Below are positions 28,134 to 36,708 of a stretch of 64,000 nucleotides of DNA, piece after piece. The notes under the pieces were generated by a model that was not told where the DNA came from, ran no database searches, and saw only the letters and a list, made by a program, of their open reading frames with translations. Origin of the DNA: Ferruginibacter sp. (GTDB lineage Bacteria; Bacteroidota; Bacteroidia; Chitinophagales; Chitinophagaceae); assembly GCA_016786725.1 (NCBI GenBank), contig JAEUVU010000007.1, positions 62,001 to 126,000 of the forward strand, written 5' to 3'. Positions within the stretch are counted from its first letter, which is position 1, and each line of letters starts with the position of its first letter. Both the position numbers and the translations under genes were made by a program.

Positions 28134-28481
28134 ATGGAAGCACAAAACAATGTTGACAACGGCAAAACTACAGCTATTGTAAGCTACATTACCATCATCG
28201 GCTGGTTGATTGCTTATTTTGCAATGCACCAGAATAACAAAACATCTTTGGGCAGCTACCATTTAAGGCAAACCTTATTATTATTTATCTGTGCAATTGT
28301 GTACCAGATCGTAATAACGGTAATTACAATGGCAGTTCCGGCAATAGGACTGATCTTGTCGCTCGTTGGCCTGGTATTTTTGGTATTATGGATCATGGGA
28401 TTGATTTCTGCAATAAATGGCCAGGAAAAACCGATGCCTTTGATTGGAGAAAAAGCCCAGGAGATTTTTAAAAATATCTGA
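28134..28481 (+). CDS. Small membrane protein, DUF4870/Tic20-like
   Basis: 115 residues with three hydrophobic segments (about 15-33, 47-70 and 72-92). It has the family pattern of a short polar start, SYITIIGWLIAYF, then SYHLRQTLLLFI and LWIMGLISAINGQEKP. Proteins of this family are common in bacteria and of unknown role. A terminator follows. Confidence 0.82.
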   Translation: MEAQNNVDNGKTTAIVSYITIIGWLIAYFAMHQNNKTSLGSYHLRQTLLLFICAIVYQIVITVITMAVPAIGLILSLVGLVFLVLWIMGLISAINGQEKPMPLIGEKAQEIFKNI

Positions 28482-28502
28482 TACAAAACCTGTTCTTTTA
28501 TA

Positions 28503-28535
28503 AAAGCATCCTGATCTAAATCAGGATGCTTTTTT
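28503..28535 (+). terminator. Terminator after the DUF4870-like gene
   Basis: AAAGCATCCTGAT and ATCAGGATGCTTT make a 13-bp stem with a short loop and T tail. Confidence 0.93.
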
Positions 28536-28580
28536 GTTTGGGCTAATTAGCGGAATTTTACATCATTAAACTATTTAGCG

Positions 28581-29225
28581 ATGAATAAAAGCATAGCAGA
28601 TATCAGGAGAGATTACCAGTTACAAACCCTGCTGGAAAGAGATGTAGCCCAAAACCCTTTTGACCAGTTTACCCAATGGTGGGATGAAGCAGTGAAGAGT
28701 GAACCGGATGAAGTAAATGCGATGACACTGGCTACCGCTTCTGCAGCAGGTATGCCTTCGGCAAGAACTGTTTTGCTGAAATCTTTTTCAACAGAAGGCT
28801 TTGTGTTTTTTACCAACTACAATAGTTCGAAAGCAAAAGAAATAGAAGAGAACCCATATGCCTGCCTGGTATTTTTCTGGAAAGAACTGGAGCGCCAGGT
28901 GAGGATAACCGGCGGCATTGAAAAAGTGAGTGAGGGTGAAAGCGATGAATATTTTTATTCGAGGCCTTTGGGCAGCCGTATTGGCGCCTGGGCATCGCCG
29001 CAAAGCAGCGTTATACCTTCAAGGGAAACCATTGAAACCAATCTTGCAAAATATGAACAGCAGTTTGCCGGCGGAGAAATTACGAGACCCCCGCACTGGG
29101 GCGGTTATATTGTTAAGCCGGCTGCAATTGAATTCTGGCAGGGAAGGCCAAGCCGCCTGCACGACCGTATTTTGTATTCAAAACTGGAGGAGGGTATGTG
29201 GAAGATTGAGAGGCTGGCACCTTAA
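28581..29225 (+). CDS. pdxH: Pyridoxamine 5'-phosphate oxidase
   Basis: 214 residues, full length. FMN-binding parts are recognisable (MTLATASAAGMPSARTVLLK, FFTNYNSSKAKEIEENPYA) and the C-terminal signature RPSRLHDRILYSK...WKIERLAP is intact. The enzyme makes pyridoxal 5'-phosphate from PNP or PMP using oxygen and FMN. It stands alone between a terminator and repeats. Confidence 0.97.
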   Translation: MNKSIADIRRDYQLQTLLERDVAQNPFDQFTQWWDEAVKSEPDEVNAMTLATASAAGMPSARTVLLKSFSTEGFVFFTNYNSSKAKEIEENPYACLVFFWKELERQVRITGGIEKVSEGESDEYFYSRPLGSRIGAWASPQSSVIPSRETIETNLAKYEQQFAGGEITRPPHWGGYIVKPAAIEFWQGRPSRLHDRILYSKLEEGMWKIERLAP

Positions 29226-29239
29226 GAAATTAGGAATGT

Positions 29240-29291
29240 GGAATTAGGAATCAGGAGACGTAATATAAGATGACATCCAATTCCTAATTCC
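29240..29291. repeat. 12-bp perfect inverted repeat after pdxH
   Basis: GGAATTAGGAAT at 29240-29251 and ATTCCTAATTCC at 29280-29291 are reverse complements within a stretch of repeated TTAGGAAT words. It lies between convergent pdxH and the THX gene and may act as a weak terminator. Confidence 0.7.
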
Positions 29292-29314
29292 TAATTCTCA
29301 ATTCGTAATTGAGC

Positions 29315-29464
29315 TTAAGCTTTTTTCTTAGCAGCTGGTTTTTTCTTTTCAGCAACTTCAGCAGTAGCTGCAACAGCTTTTTTAGTTACCCTGGCTGGTC
29401 TTGTTTTACCAAATGAACCTGCAAAAATTTTTCCTTTCTTTGATTTGATATCACCACGTCCCAT
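29315..29464 (-). CDS. 30S ribosomal protein THX
   Basis: A 49-residue reading frame that starts MGRGDIKSKKGKIFAGSFGK, the hallmark of the small Thx/S31e-like ribosomal protein. An Ala/Lys-rich tail ends in KKKA. It is strongly basic. Thx sits in the head of the 30S subunit in Thermus and in many Bacteroidota. It is short enough to be missed by length-filtered gene finding. It lies downstream of HU on the same strand, separated from it by a terminator. Confidence 0.9.
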   Translation of the reverse strand: MGRGDIKSKKGKIFAGSFGKTRPARVTKKAVAATAEVAEKKKPAAKKKA

Positions 29465-29495
29465 AATTGTATTTTTTATTTTTTAAAATTATTAC

Positions 29496-29528
29496 AAAAA
29501 AAGCAAGGCACATCAGCACCTTGCTTTT
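29496..29528 (-). terminator. Terminator of the HU gene
   Basis: On the minus strand AAAAGCAAGG and CCTTGCTTTT pair around a short loop, followed by a T run. It separates the HU gene from THX. Confidence 0.85.
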
Positions 29529-29548
29529 CTTTTTGTTGAATTACAGAA

Positions 29549-29818
29549 TTACATTTTAGCTGATAATTCTTTACCGGCTTTAAATTTAGCAACTTTCTTT
29601 GCTTTGATTTTGATAACAGCGCCTGTTTGAGGATTGCGGCCGTTACGGGCAGCTCTTTTTGAAACAGAAAAAGTACCAAATCCTACCAATGTAACTTTAC
29701 CACCACCTTTTAAAGTTTTAGTAACTGCAGCTACAAAAGAATCTAAAGCAGCGTTTGCCTGTGTTTTTGTAATACCTGCATCATCAGCAAGTTTTGAAAT
29801 TAATTCAGCTTTGTTCAT
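29549..29818 (-). CDS. HU-family DNA-binding protein
   Basis: 89 residues from the ATG at 29818. An upstream extension of 11 codons is possible, but MNKAELISKLADDAG is the universal HU start. The DNA-clasping arm is intact (GTFSVSKRAARNGRNPQTG). HU bends DNA and shapes the nucleoid. HU and IHF are alike at this length, and the homodimeric HU form is the more likely. Confidence 0.97.
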   Translation of the reverse strand: MNKAELISKLADDAGITKTQANAALDSFVAAVTKTLKGGGKVTLVGFGTFSVSKRAARNGRNPQTGAVIKIKAKKVAKFKAGKELSAKM

Positions 29819-29848
29819 GTTGATTTTTTTTGAATTTTTTAAGTGGGA

Positions 29849-29879
29849 CAAATATAGATGCTTTTTGATTGCAACAAAA
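29849..29879 (-). promoter_or_regulatory. HU promoter
   Basis: On the minus strand TTTTG and TATATTTG are 18 bp apart, matching the Bacteroidota -33/-7 consensus. They end about 30 bp before the HU start. The 286 bp between HU and the gene ending at 30105 otherwise hold nothing I can identify. Confidence 0.65.
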
Positions 29880-30104
29880 TTTTTTTTAAAAAAGTTTTTA
29901 TTGTAACAGCAGGGCTGTAAACCACAAGGAACAAGGGATTGACCGGTATTGGGCCATCCTCTTTTTGCAGCTCTTTTTTCTGGAACCCGCTACAGCATTG
30001 ATTTTTACGGGAGCAACACATGAAATCCTTTGCCGGTGCGGTTTTTAAAGGGATACAAATGTGTGATAAAATAAAAAAGATATGAATTCAATTGTTTTGC
30101 ACAA

Positions 30105-30410
30105 TTAGTTAACAACCTGCATAACCGACCTGAAAGCGATGAACTGATCGCCCCATTTATCAAAGCTTTTTTGCCTCATTGCCGGCGCATGGTTCTCAAT
30201 ATAATTGTTGTAGAGGCTTTTGCTTTCGGCAAAATACTGAACAGTATAAGTTGGTCCTTCGGTATCATCAACTTCCAGCAAACGCAAAATGGTGGCATGG
30301 GTAAAGCAACCGGTTTGTATCACTTCCGGTACATGTTCTTCTTTTAACCATTGCAGCCAGTCTGCATGAATGGCATGGGCAATTTTTATGGTAACGTTGT
30401 AAACAATCAT
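30105..30410 (-). CDS. DUF4286-family protein
   Basis: 101 residues from the ATG at 30410 (MIVYNVTIKIAHAIHADWLQW). The pattern HVPEVIQTGCFTHATILRLL and YTVQYFAES fits DUF4286, a small ferredoxin-like alpha/beta fold of unknown function common in Bacteroidota. It follows the exonuclease III gene by 11 bp and is probably cotranscribed with it. Confidence 0.8.
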   Translation of the reverse strand: MIVYNVTIKIAHAIHADWLQWLKEEHVPEVIQTGCFTHATILRLLEVDDTEGPTYTVQYFAESKSLYNNYIENHAPAMRQKSFDKWGDQFIAFRSVMQVVN

Positions 30411-30421
30411 ACCGGTACAAT

Positions 30422-31192
30422 CTATTTTACTTTCAGCTCCACATATATCGGACAATGGTCGCTGTGCTTTACATCCGGGAAGATATCTGCATCAACCAAT
30501 TGTTTTTTCAACGGTTCTGTAACAGTTATATAATCAATACGCCATCCCTTATTATTTAACCGCACAGAAGGAAAGCGCTGGCTCCACCAGCTGTAGCGAT
30601 GCGGCTCGGTATGAAATTCACGAAAAGTGTCTATCCAGCCGCTGCCCAGGAATTTTGTCATCCATTCTCTTTCTTCGGGTAAAAAGCCGCTGCTTTTTTT
30701 ATTGCCTTTTGGATCATGAATATCAATTTCATTGTGGGCAATGTTATAATCGCCCACCAAAATAATTTTAGGATGTTTCTTTTTTAACTTTTCAAGATAT
30801 GCATGAAACTCATCCAGCCATACATATTTAAATGCCTGCCTTTCGTCGCCGCTGGTGCCAGAGGGAAAGTAGGCATTGATCAATCGTATATCGCCAAAAT
30901 CAAGTTGTATCACCCGGCCCTCATCATCACTGGATGATATACCGCAACCGATGCAAACATTATCGGGTTTTATTTTGGTGAAGACAGCAACACCACTATA
31001 TCCTTTTTTTTGTGCGCTGAACCAATGGTGATGGAAGCCCAGGTCTTCCAGCAATTTTACATCCACATCGCCCTGCGAAGCTTTGGTTTCCTGCAGGCAA
31101 ATAATATCGGCAGGATTTGTTTTCAGCCAATCAATAAATCCTTTTTTGATGGCGGCTCGTATGCCATTGACATTATAAGAGATGATACGCAT
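30422..31192 (-). CDS. xth: Exodeoxyribonuclease III
   Basis: 256 residues of the exonuclease-endonuclease-phosphatase fold. It has MRIISYNVNGIRAAIKKG, the metal Glu in IICLQETKAS, the catalytic GDYNIAHNEIDIH and the C-terminal SDHCPIYVEL. The enzyme repairs abasic sites and removes 3' blocks from DNA. DUF4286 follows. Confidence 0.95.
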   Translation of the reverse strand: MRIISYNVNGIRAAIKKGFIDWLKTNPADIICLQETKASQGDVDVKLLEDLGFHHHWFSAQKKGYSGVAVFTKIKPDNVCIGCGISSSDDEGRVIQLDFGDIRLINAYFPSGTSGDERQAFKYVWLDEFHAYLEKLKKKHPKIILVGDYNIAHNEIDIHDPKGNKKSSGFLPEEREWMTKFLGSGWIDTFREFHTEPHRYSWWSQRFPSVRLNNKGWRIDYITVTEPLKKQLVDADIFPDVKHSDHCPIYVELKVK

Positions 31193-31230
31193 TGCAAATA
31201 ATTTATTATACTTGTAAAAATAAGGATAAC

Positions 31231-31683
31231 ATGGAAAAGGATAACCAACCGGAAATAAAACCTGAAAATAATACTGAAACGATTTTTAGTGAAAATGAAT
31301 TTTCGATGGAGGGTTATGATAAACATATCCGGCAGGCCAGGAACAGTTTATTTATTGCCGCAGGCATTTTATTGCTTAATGCAGTTATTCTGTTTTCAAA
31401 ATACCCTTTTGATATTGAGTTGATGTGGCTGGATTACCTTTTATGGACGGTTTATATAGTAGGATTTATAGCATTGGCATTGTGGACAAAGAAAAAACCA
31501 TATTACGCAATTGTTGGCGGCCTGATACTGATGGGTGTTTTTATTTTAATTAATGCGCTTATTGATCCTAAAACAATTTTTGGCGGATTGATTTTTAAAA
31601 TAGCAGTAATTGTTTTTCTTATTAAGGGAGTTAATGATGCAAAAGCGGCACAACAGATGAAAGAACAATTCGATAATAAATAA
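31231..31683 (+). CDS. Small polytopic membrane protein
   Basis: 150 residues from the ATG at 31231. A Glu/Asn-rich head (about 1-30) precedes four hydrophobic segments (about 38-55, 65-83, 88-105 and 112-130) and a charged tail (AKAAQQMKEQ). It is divergent from xth and convergent with metH, whose stop lies 3 bp beyond. The function is unknown. Confidence 0.7.
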   Translation: MEKDNQPEIKPENNTETIFSENEFSMEGYDKHIRQARNSLFIAAGILLLNAVILFSKYPFDIELMWLDYLLWTVYIVGFIALALWTKKKPYYAIVGGLILMGVFILINALIDPKTIFGGLIFKIAVIVFLIKGVNDAKAAQQMKEQFDNK

Positions 31684-31686
31684 CAA

Positions 31687-34398
31687 TTACTCAAGAACCG
31701 GCCTTAACCATCTTGTAGTATCATCTATGCTCATTCCTTTTCTGTTAGCATAATCTGCCAACTGGTCTTTTTCAATTTTGCCTACGCCAAAATATTTACT
31801 TTCCGGGTGTGCAAAATACCAGCCGCATACGGATGATGCCGGATACATGGCCAATGATTCGGTAAGATGAATGCCGGTTGCTTCTTCTCCGCCTAATAAA
31901 TTAAACAGCTTGTATTTTTCTGTATGATCAGGACAGGCGGGATAGCCAGGTGCCGGACGGATACCGGGGTATTCTTCTTTGATCAATTGTTCATTGGTAA
32001 GATTTTCTTCTGAAACATATCCCCAATATTCAGTTCTTGTTTTTTTATGAAGCAGTTCGGCAAATGCTTCTGCCAACCGATCAGCTAAAGCCTGTAAGAT
32101 AATTTTGTTGTAATCATCATGATTGGCTTCAAAGTTTTTAGTGTGTGCATCAATACCCTGAATGGTAACGCTGAAGGCGCCGATATGATCCTGGTAATTC
32201 TGTTCTGCCGGTGCAATAAAATCAGCTAATGATAAATTTGGTTGTCCCGCTGTCTTTTTTATTTGCTGACGCAGAAATTCAAGTTTTATTATTTCAGAAT
32301 TATTATCTACATCAATGGTATCATGATCAATTTTATTTGCAGGCCAGAAGCCCACAACACCTTTTGCAGAAAGCCATTTTTCATCAATGACCTGTTGCAG
32401 TAATTTTTTTGCATCATTATAAAGCTTTGTTGCTTCTACACCAATTACACTATCGGTAAGTATGGCCGGGAATTTTCCATGCATTTCCCAGGCAATGAAG
32501 AAGGGTTGCCAGTCAATGTATTCAGCAATTTCTGCAAGATCATAATTGTTTAAAACTTTCGTACCTGTAAAAGCTGGTGTAACCGGGTTGAAATTTGTCC
32601 AGTCAATTACGGCGCCATTTTGCTGCGCCTCAGCAAAAGTTACATATTGTTTGGTAGATTTTTTGTTTCCGAAATCTTCTGCCAGTTTATCGTATTCTGC
32701 TTTTATACTTTGCAGGAAGGCCGGCTTTTGTTCTTTGCTCAGTAAACTGCCGGCAACTGTTACGCTTCGGCTTGCATCCAATACATGCACCACGCCTTCA
32801 TCATACTGAGGTGCAATTTTTACTGCCGTGTGCATACGGGAAGTAGTTGCGCCACCGATCAATAAAGGGAGTTTAATATCACGCCGCTTCATTTCATGTG
32901 CCACATGCACCATTTCATCCAGCGAAGGCGTTATCAATCCGCTTAAACCAATGATATCAACTTTTTCTTTAACTGCTGTTTCTAATATTTTTTCGGTTGG
33001 CACCATTACGCCCAGGTCAATAATATCGTAGCCATTACAACCCAATACCACACCAACAATGTTTTTTCCAATATCATGCACATCGCCTTTTACGGTGGCC
33101 AGCAAAATTTTTGCTGCGCCGGAGGTTTCTTCAGTTGCAGCGCCTGCCAGCTGGTTTTCTTTTTTGCGCTCTTCCTTCTCCTGTTCTATAAACGGTGTTA
33201 ATACTGCTACCGCTTTTTTCATTACCCTTGCACTCTTCACCACCTGTGGTAAAAACATTTTGCCGCTGCCAAAAAGGTCTCCTACCACATTCATTCCATC
33301 CATCAACGGGCCTTCAATAACATCCAATGGTTTGGGATATTTTAGACGGGCTTCTTCTGTATCAGCGTCAATATAATCTGTAATTCCGTTTACCAGGGAG
33401 TGCGATAAACGGCTTTCTACTGATTCTTTTCTCCAGTTTTCATCTTTAACTACTTCTTTGCCCTTTGCTTTAACAGTTTCGGCAAAGGCAATCATTTTTT
33501 CTGTTGCCTCGTTGTTATCGTTATTCCTGTTTAAAATAACATCTTCACAAAGGTTACGTAGTGTAGGTTCTATCTCATCATAAACAACCAGCTGGCCTGC
33601 ATTTACAATGCCCATATCCATACCGGCTTTAATGGCATGAAAAAGGAATACGCTATGTATAGCTTCACGTACATGCTCATTTCCCCTGAAAGAAAAAGAC
33701 ACATTACTTACACCGCCGCTTACTTTGGTAAGCGGCATTAGTTTTTTTATTTCTCTTGTAGCTTCAATAAAGTCAACTGCATAATTGTTGTGTTCTTCAA
33801 TACCGGTTGCAATGGCAAAAATGTTGGGGTCGAAAATAATATCCTGCGGGGCATACCCAACCTGCTCAGTTAAAATCTTATAAGCCCGTTTGCATATTTC
33901 TACTTTACGGTTTTTGGTATCTGCCTGTCCCACTTCATCAAAAGCCATTACAATTACTGAGGCGCCATAACTTTTGCAAATAAAAGCCTGCTCAATAAAT
34001 TTTTCTTCGCCTTCTTTCATCGAAATGGAATTCACGATGCATTTACCCTGTACACATTTTAAACCGGCTTCAATAATTTCAAATTTTGAAGAATCGATCA
34101 TGATGGGAATCTTCGCAATATCGGGTTCTGATTGAACGAGATTAAGGAAGGTGGTCATGGCCTGTACACCATCCAGCAAGGCGTCATCCATGTTCACATC
34201 AATAACCTGTGCGCCATTTTCTACCTGCTGGCGGGCAACAGCCAGGGCTGCTTCATACTGGCCTTCACGAATCAGGCGTGCAAACATTTTGCTGCCGGTA
34301 ACATTGGTGCGTTCGCCAACGTTTATAAAATTTGTTTCAGGGCGAACGATCAAAGGCTCCAGCCCACTTAATCTTAAATATGGTTTTATTATACTCAT
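31687..34398 (-). CDS. metH: Methionine synthase, C-terminal part (folate, B12 and activation domains)
   Basis: 903 residues from the ATG at 34398. It contains the pterin-binding domain ([28 protein letters not shown]), the helical cap, the cobalamin domain with the His-on motif [11 protein letters not shown], and the SAM-dependent reactivation domain ([18 protein letters not shown]). The homocysteine/zinc domain is missing and is encoded separately at 34880-35941. Together they would form a complete B12-dependent methionine synthase. The split lies exactly at the interdomain linker, so both parts can fold independently. Confidence 0.95.
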   Translation of the reverse strand: MSIIKPYLRLSGLEPLIVRPETNFINVGERTNVTGSKMFARLIREGQYEAALAVARQQVENGAQVIDVNMDDALLDGVQAMTTFLNLVQSEPDIAKIPIMIDSSKFEIIEAGLKCVQGKCIVNSISMKEGEEKFIEQAFICKSYGASVIVMAFDEVGQADTKNRKVEICKRAYKILTEQVGYAPQDIIFDPNIFAIATGIEEHNNYAVDFIEATREIKKLMPLTKVSGGVSNVSFSFRGNEHVREAIHSVFLFHAIKAGMDMGIVNAGQLVVYDEIEPTLRNLCEDVILNRNNDNNEATEKMIAFAETVKAKGKEVVKDENWRKESVESRLSHSLVNGITDYIDADTEEARLKYPKPLDVIEGPLMDGMNVVGDLFGSGKMFLPQVVKSARVMKKAVAVLTPFIEQEKEERKKENQLAGAATEETSGAAKILLATVKGDVHDIGKNIVGVVLGCNGYDIIDLGVMVPTEKILETAVKEKVDIIGLSGLITPSLDEMVHVAHEMKRRDIKLPLLIGGATTSRMHTAVKIAPQYDEGVVHVLDASRSVTVAGSLLSKEQKPAFLQSIKAEYDKLAEDFGNKKSTKQYVTFAEAQQNGAVIDWTNFNPVTPAFTGTKVLNNYDLAEIAEYIDWQPFFIAWEMHGKFPAILTDSVIGVEATKLYNDAKKLLQQVIDEKWLSAKGVVGFWPANKIDHDTIDVDNNSEIIKLEFLRQQIKKTAGQPNLSLADFIAPAEQNYQDHIGAFSVTIQGIDAHTKNFEANHDDYNKIILQALADRLAEAFAELLHKKTRTEYWGYVSEENLTNEQLIKEEYPGIRPAPGYPACPDHTEKYKLFNLLGGEEATGIHLTESLAMYPASSVCGWYFAHPESKYFGVGKIEKDQLADYANRKGMSIDDTTRWLRPVLE

Positions 34399-34407
34399 TT
34401 TGATATT

Positions 34408-34875
34408 GAACCACCAAGGCACAAAGGCACGAAGTGGCACTAAGTTTTATAAAATAATTCTTTTGATTCCATCCCGCATTAAAGGCACATGAAAATTCAT
34501 TAAGAAACCTAAACGTTTATCAGTTAGTTTTAAATAACTTATTAATTGTGCTTCCCAAACCGGGTGATAATTTTCCTGGGCTTTAAACTCAATAATAACC
34601 AAATCTTCAATTAAGCAATCCAACCTCAGTCCATCATCTATTTTTAGACCATTGTAAATTATAGGTACTAATTTCTCTCTTTCAAAATTTAAATTCCTAT
34701 TTGTCAATTCATGATAAAAACACTTTGCATATACACTTTCTAATAACCCTGGCCCCAATTGTTTATGAATATTGATAGCAATATCAACCATTTGCTTTGC
34801 TATCCATTCCTCTTTTTCTGATAATGTCAAGTACATAGCTTTGTGTTTCTTCGTGCCTTGGTGTCTTCGTGGTTC
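34408..34875. mobile_element. GxxExxY gene with 37-bp inverted repeats between the metH halves
   Basis: The gene at 34447-34836 is bracketed by inverted repeats at 34408-34444 and 34839-34875, each 37 bp, identical at 30 positions and sharing the core AAGGCACGAAG. The outer ends lie 10 bp from the metH C-part start and 4 bp from the metH N-part stop. This looks like a small inserted cassette. No transposase is present and no target duplication is obvious. Confidence 0.6.
34447..34836 (-). CDS. GxxExxY protein (PD-(D/E)XK-like)
   Basis: 129 residues. The name-giving motif is GLLESVYAKCFYHEL (G-x-x-E-x-x-Y), followed by the nuclease-like strand pair DGLRLDCLIEDLVIIEFKA, whose D and E-x-K match the PD-(D/E)XK fold. 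Such small proteins are frequent in Bacteroidota and lack an established role. Its inverted-repeat flanks and its place between two metH genes suggest insertion. Confidence 0.85.
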   Translation of the reverse strand: MYLTLSEKEEWIAKQMVDIAINIHKQLGPGLLESVYAKCFYHELTNRNLNFEREKLVPIIYNGLKIDDGLRLDCLIEDLVIIEFKAQENYHPVWEAQLISYLKLTDKRLGFLMNFHVPLMRDGIKRIIL

Positions 34876-34879
34876 AGTT

Positions 34880-35941
34880 TTATGCTAAAGCTTCTTCAAT
34901 TACCGGCAATTCTCTTGGTTTGAATTTGCTTACCTCCTCCGCAATATGTTTTATATGATCAGGTGTGGTGCCGCAGCAACCGCCTACAATATTTACAAAA
35001 CCCTCCTTAGCCCATTCTTCAATGATATGAGCCGTTTCGTGCGGCTGCTCATCGTACTCGCCAAAGGCGTTTGGCAAGCCTGCATTGGGATAGGCTGAAG
35101 TATAACAACCGGCTATCTGGCTCAGTTCTTCAATATGCGGCCTCATTTCTGATGCACCCAGGGCACAGTTCAACCCAATACTTAATGGGTTGGCGTGCAT
35201 TACAGAAACATAAAAAGCTTCCAGTGTTTGTCCGCTTAAAGTGCGGCCGCTGGCATCGGTTATAGTACCGGAGATCATGATCGGCAAGGCCCCCTCTATC
35301 TCCCCCGGTGGGGGAGGAAATCCCGAAGATTGGATGGAAGATTGGCGGGTTTTGAAAAAATTAATAGTTGCGTAGATGGCAGCTTTTGCGTTCAGTGTGT
35401 CAAAAATGGTTTCAATTAAAATGATATCAACGCCTCCGTCAACCAGCCCATTTATCTGTTCGGTATAAGCAGTTGCTACTTCATCAAAAGTTACGGCCCT
35501 GAAACCGGGGTTGTTTACATCAGGCGATAAAGACAATGTTTTATTTAACGGCCCGATTGCACCCGCAACAAACCTTGGCTTGTCAGGATTCTTTGCTGTG
35601 TATTCATCCGCAGCATTTCTTGCGCATTTTGCCGAAGCAACATTTAACTCATAAGCCAGCGATTGCATATCGTAATCGGCCTGGGCAATGGAGGTGCTGC
35701 TGAAAGTGTTGGTTTCAATAATATCGGCACCGGCTTCCAGGTATTGTTTGTGGATGCTTTCGATGATTTGCGGCTGCGTAATACTCAACAGGTCGTTGTT
35801 GCCTTTTACATCGGTATGCCAATCCTTAAAACGTTCGCCACGATAATCTTTTTCATCCAGTTTGTGGCGCTGTATCATGGTGCCCATGGCGCCATCAATG
35901 ATCAGGATTCGGTCCTTTAAACAGTCTTGTAATGTTTTCAT
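34880..35941 (-). CDS. metH: Methionine synthase, N-terminal homocysteine-binding part
   Basis: 353 residues. It is the zinc-dependent homocysteine methyltransferase barrel with the start [17 protein letters not shown]. The zinc cysteines are in GLNCALGA and [10 protein letters not shown]. An insertion of about 19 residues ([18 protein letters not shown]) interrupts the usual sequence before [16 protein letters not shown]. It is encoded by a G-rich palindromic repeat. The protein works with the C-terminal part at 31687-34398, from which the GxxExxY cassette now separates it. Confidence 0.93.
   Translation of the reverse strand: MKTLQDCLKDRILIIDGAMGTMIQRHKLDEKDYRGERFKDWHTDVKGNNDLLSITQPQIIESIHKQYLEAGADIIETNTFSSTSIAQADYDMQSLAYELNVASAKCARNAADEYTAKNPDKPRFVAGAIGPLNKTLSLSPDVNNPGFRAVTFDEVATAYTEQINGLVDGGVDIILIETIFDTLNAKAAIYATINFFKTRQSSIQSSGFPPPPGEIEGALPIMISGTITDASGRTLSGQTLEAFYVSVMHANPLSIGLNCALGASEMRPHIEELSQIAGCYTSAYPNAGLPNAFGEYDEQPHETAHIIEEWAKEGFVNIVGGCCGTTPDHIKHIAEEVSKFKPRELPVIEEALA
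35289..35345 (-). repeat. In-frame repeat inserted in metH
   Basis: On the minus strand this stretch reads CCTCCCCC, ACCGGGGGAG, then AGAGGGGGC and encodes about 19 extra residues in a conserved loop of the barrel. The core at 35289-35320 is related to 23059-23092 in the methyltransferase gene. Confidence 0.65.
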
Positions 35942-35964
35942 CTTCGCTTAAATTTAAGTTACGT

Positions 35965-36016
35965 ACTTCGACTACGCTCAGTACTTAAGAAATAATCCTT
36001 CGACTACGCTCAGGAT
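35965..36016. repeat. Two tandem CTTCGACTACGCTCAG hairpins in the metH leader
   Basis: 35965-35985 and 35995-36016 share TTCGACTACGCTC but differ in the flanks. The flanks nevertheless stay complementary in each copy (TACT/AGTA and ATCCT/AGGAT). A third copy is at 10206-10226. Covarying ends suggest the hairpin itself is maintained. Confidence 0.65.
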
Positions 36017-36099
36017 CACCATAAACTTATAAACGAGAATCAATCTGGAGAAGGTATTGCAGAATTGCTTTCGTTTATTAGTTCTATTTCCTTCGATTT

Positions 36100-36121
36100 C
36101 CCTGCCTCACAGCAGGCAGGG
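36100..36121. repeat. CCCTGCCT / AGGCAGGG hairpin in the metH leader
   Basis: An 8-bp GC-rich stem with a 6-nt loop. A relative (CCTGCCT / AGGCAGG) lies at 42753-42772. Such elements are dispersed in intergenic DNA of Bacteroidota. Confidence 0.6.
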
Positions 36122-36166
36122 CTCAGGACAGGTTGAACAATAAACAAATCCACCTGTTTGATGGTG

Positions 36167-36198
36167 CAAATTTAGCGTAAGAATGCGGAATGACAAAA
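36167..36198 (-). promoter_or_regulatory. metH promoter
   Basis: On the minus strand TTTTG at 36194-36198 and TAAATTTG at 36167-36174 are 19 bp apart, an exact match to the Bacteroidota consensus. The leader to the metH N-part is about 220 nt and holds the hairpin repeats above. No riboswitch that I recognise is present. Confidence 0.75.
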
Positions 36199-36213
36199 TA
36201 CTGGTGTATGTGC

Positions 36214-36328
36214 AAAAAAGAAGCCCCGGGGGGTAGCGGGGCCTAATTACTTTTTGGTTCTTTGGTAATGTTTGGTTTTCGTTGGATTCGGATACTTTGG
36301 TCTTGTGTTGGGATACTGGATTAAATTT
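36214..36328 (-). ncRNA. Candidate small RNA, array unit 1
   Basis: Predicted from the -7 box at 36335-36342 to the terminator hairpin GCCCCG / CGGGGC at 36223-36242, which is followed on the minus strand by TTCTTTTTT. About 115 nt. The body is rich in A and C, poor in G, repeats ATCC and CCAA words and contains no ATG. It lies 15 bp before the -33 box of metH and is separated from it by its own terminator. Start estimated to within a few bases. Confidence 0.7.
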
Positions 36329-36334
36329 CTGATG

Positions 36335-36426
36335 TAAAAATAATACGCATTAACCCGGAATAAAAATGAAAGGCTGTAAACTGATGTTTCTGGCAGCTGA
36401 AAAGGCATTTTCGGCAACTGAACCGG
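36335..36426 (-). promoter_or_regulatory. Array promoter 1 with two LytTR-type direct repeats
   Basis: -7 box TATTTTTA at 36335-36342 and -33 box TTTTT at 36362-36366 are 19 bp apart. Direct repeats TGAAAAGG at 36398 and TGAACCGG at 36419 (plus-strand reading) start 21 bp apart. The nearer one starts 63 bp from the -7 box, as in units 2 to 5. Confidence 0.75.
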
Positions 36427-36444
36427 AAACAGAACAATGGATAT

Positions 36445-36583
36445 TAAAAAAACCCCCGGTTTATCGGGGGCTTTTAATGAATTCTGATTCAGTGGTTTTC
36501 TGGTTTTTACCGGATAGTGGATACTTTGGTTATCAGGTTTTCTAAGGTAATTGGATGGTCTTTAGTTGGATATTGGTTGGTTT
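36445..36583 (-). ncRNA. Candidate small RNA, array unit 2
   Basis: About 139 nt on the minus strand, ending in hairpin CCCCCG / CGGGGG (36453-36470) and seven T's. The first 25 nt include ACCAACCAATATCC, shared with units 3 and, in part, 4. No ATG occurs in the body. The terminator sequence differs from those of units 1 and 5 while the stem is preserved. Confidence 0.75.
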
Positions 36584-36589
36584 CTGCTG

Positions 36590-36681
36590 TAAAAATAATG
36601 CGGCATTTGTTGTTTAAAAACTAAAAGAGATTAAATGGTATAATTGAGATGCTGAACCGGAAATTTTGGGTATTGAACCGG
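36590..36681 (-). promoter_or_regulatory. Array promoter 2 with two LytTR-type direct repeats
   Basis: -7 TATTTTTA (36590-36597), -33 GTTTT (36617-36621), spacing 19 bp. Two identical TGAACCGG octamers at 36653 and 36674, 21 bp apart and 63 bp from the -7 box. Confidence 0.8.
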
Positions 36682-36708
36682 ATATAGCAGGTTTCAACAG
36701 TTATATGA

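Noticed and set aside
34398..34880. metH broken by insertion of the GxxExxY gene
   Set aside because: Both halves have proper starts and stops at the natural domain boundary, and split forms of MetH exist. The split was probably there before the insertion.
35942..36166. SAM or cobalamin riboswitch in the metH leader
   Set aside because: No conserved riboswitch core could be recognised. The structure present consists of dispersed hairpin repeats.
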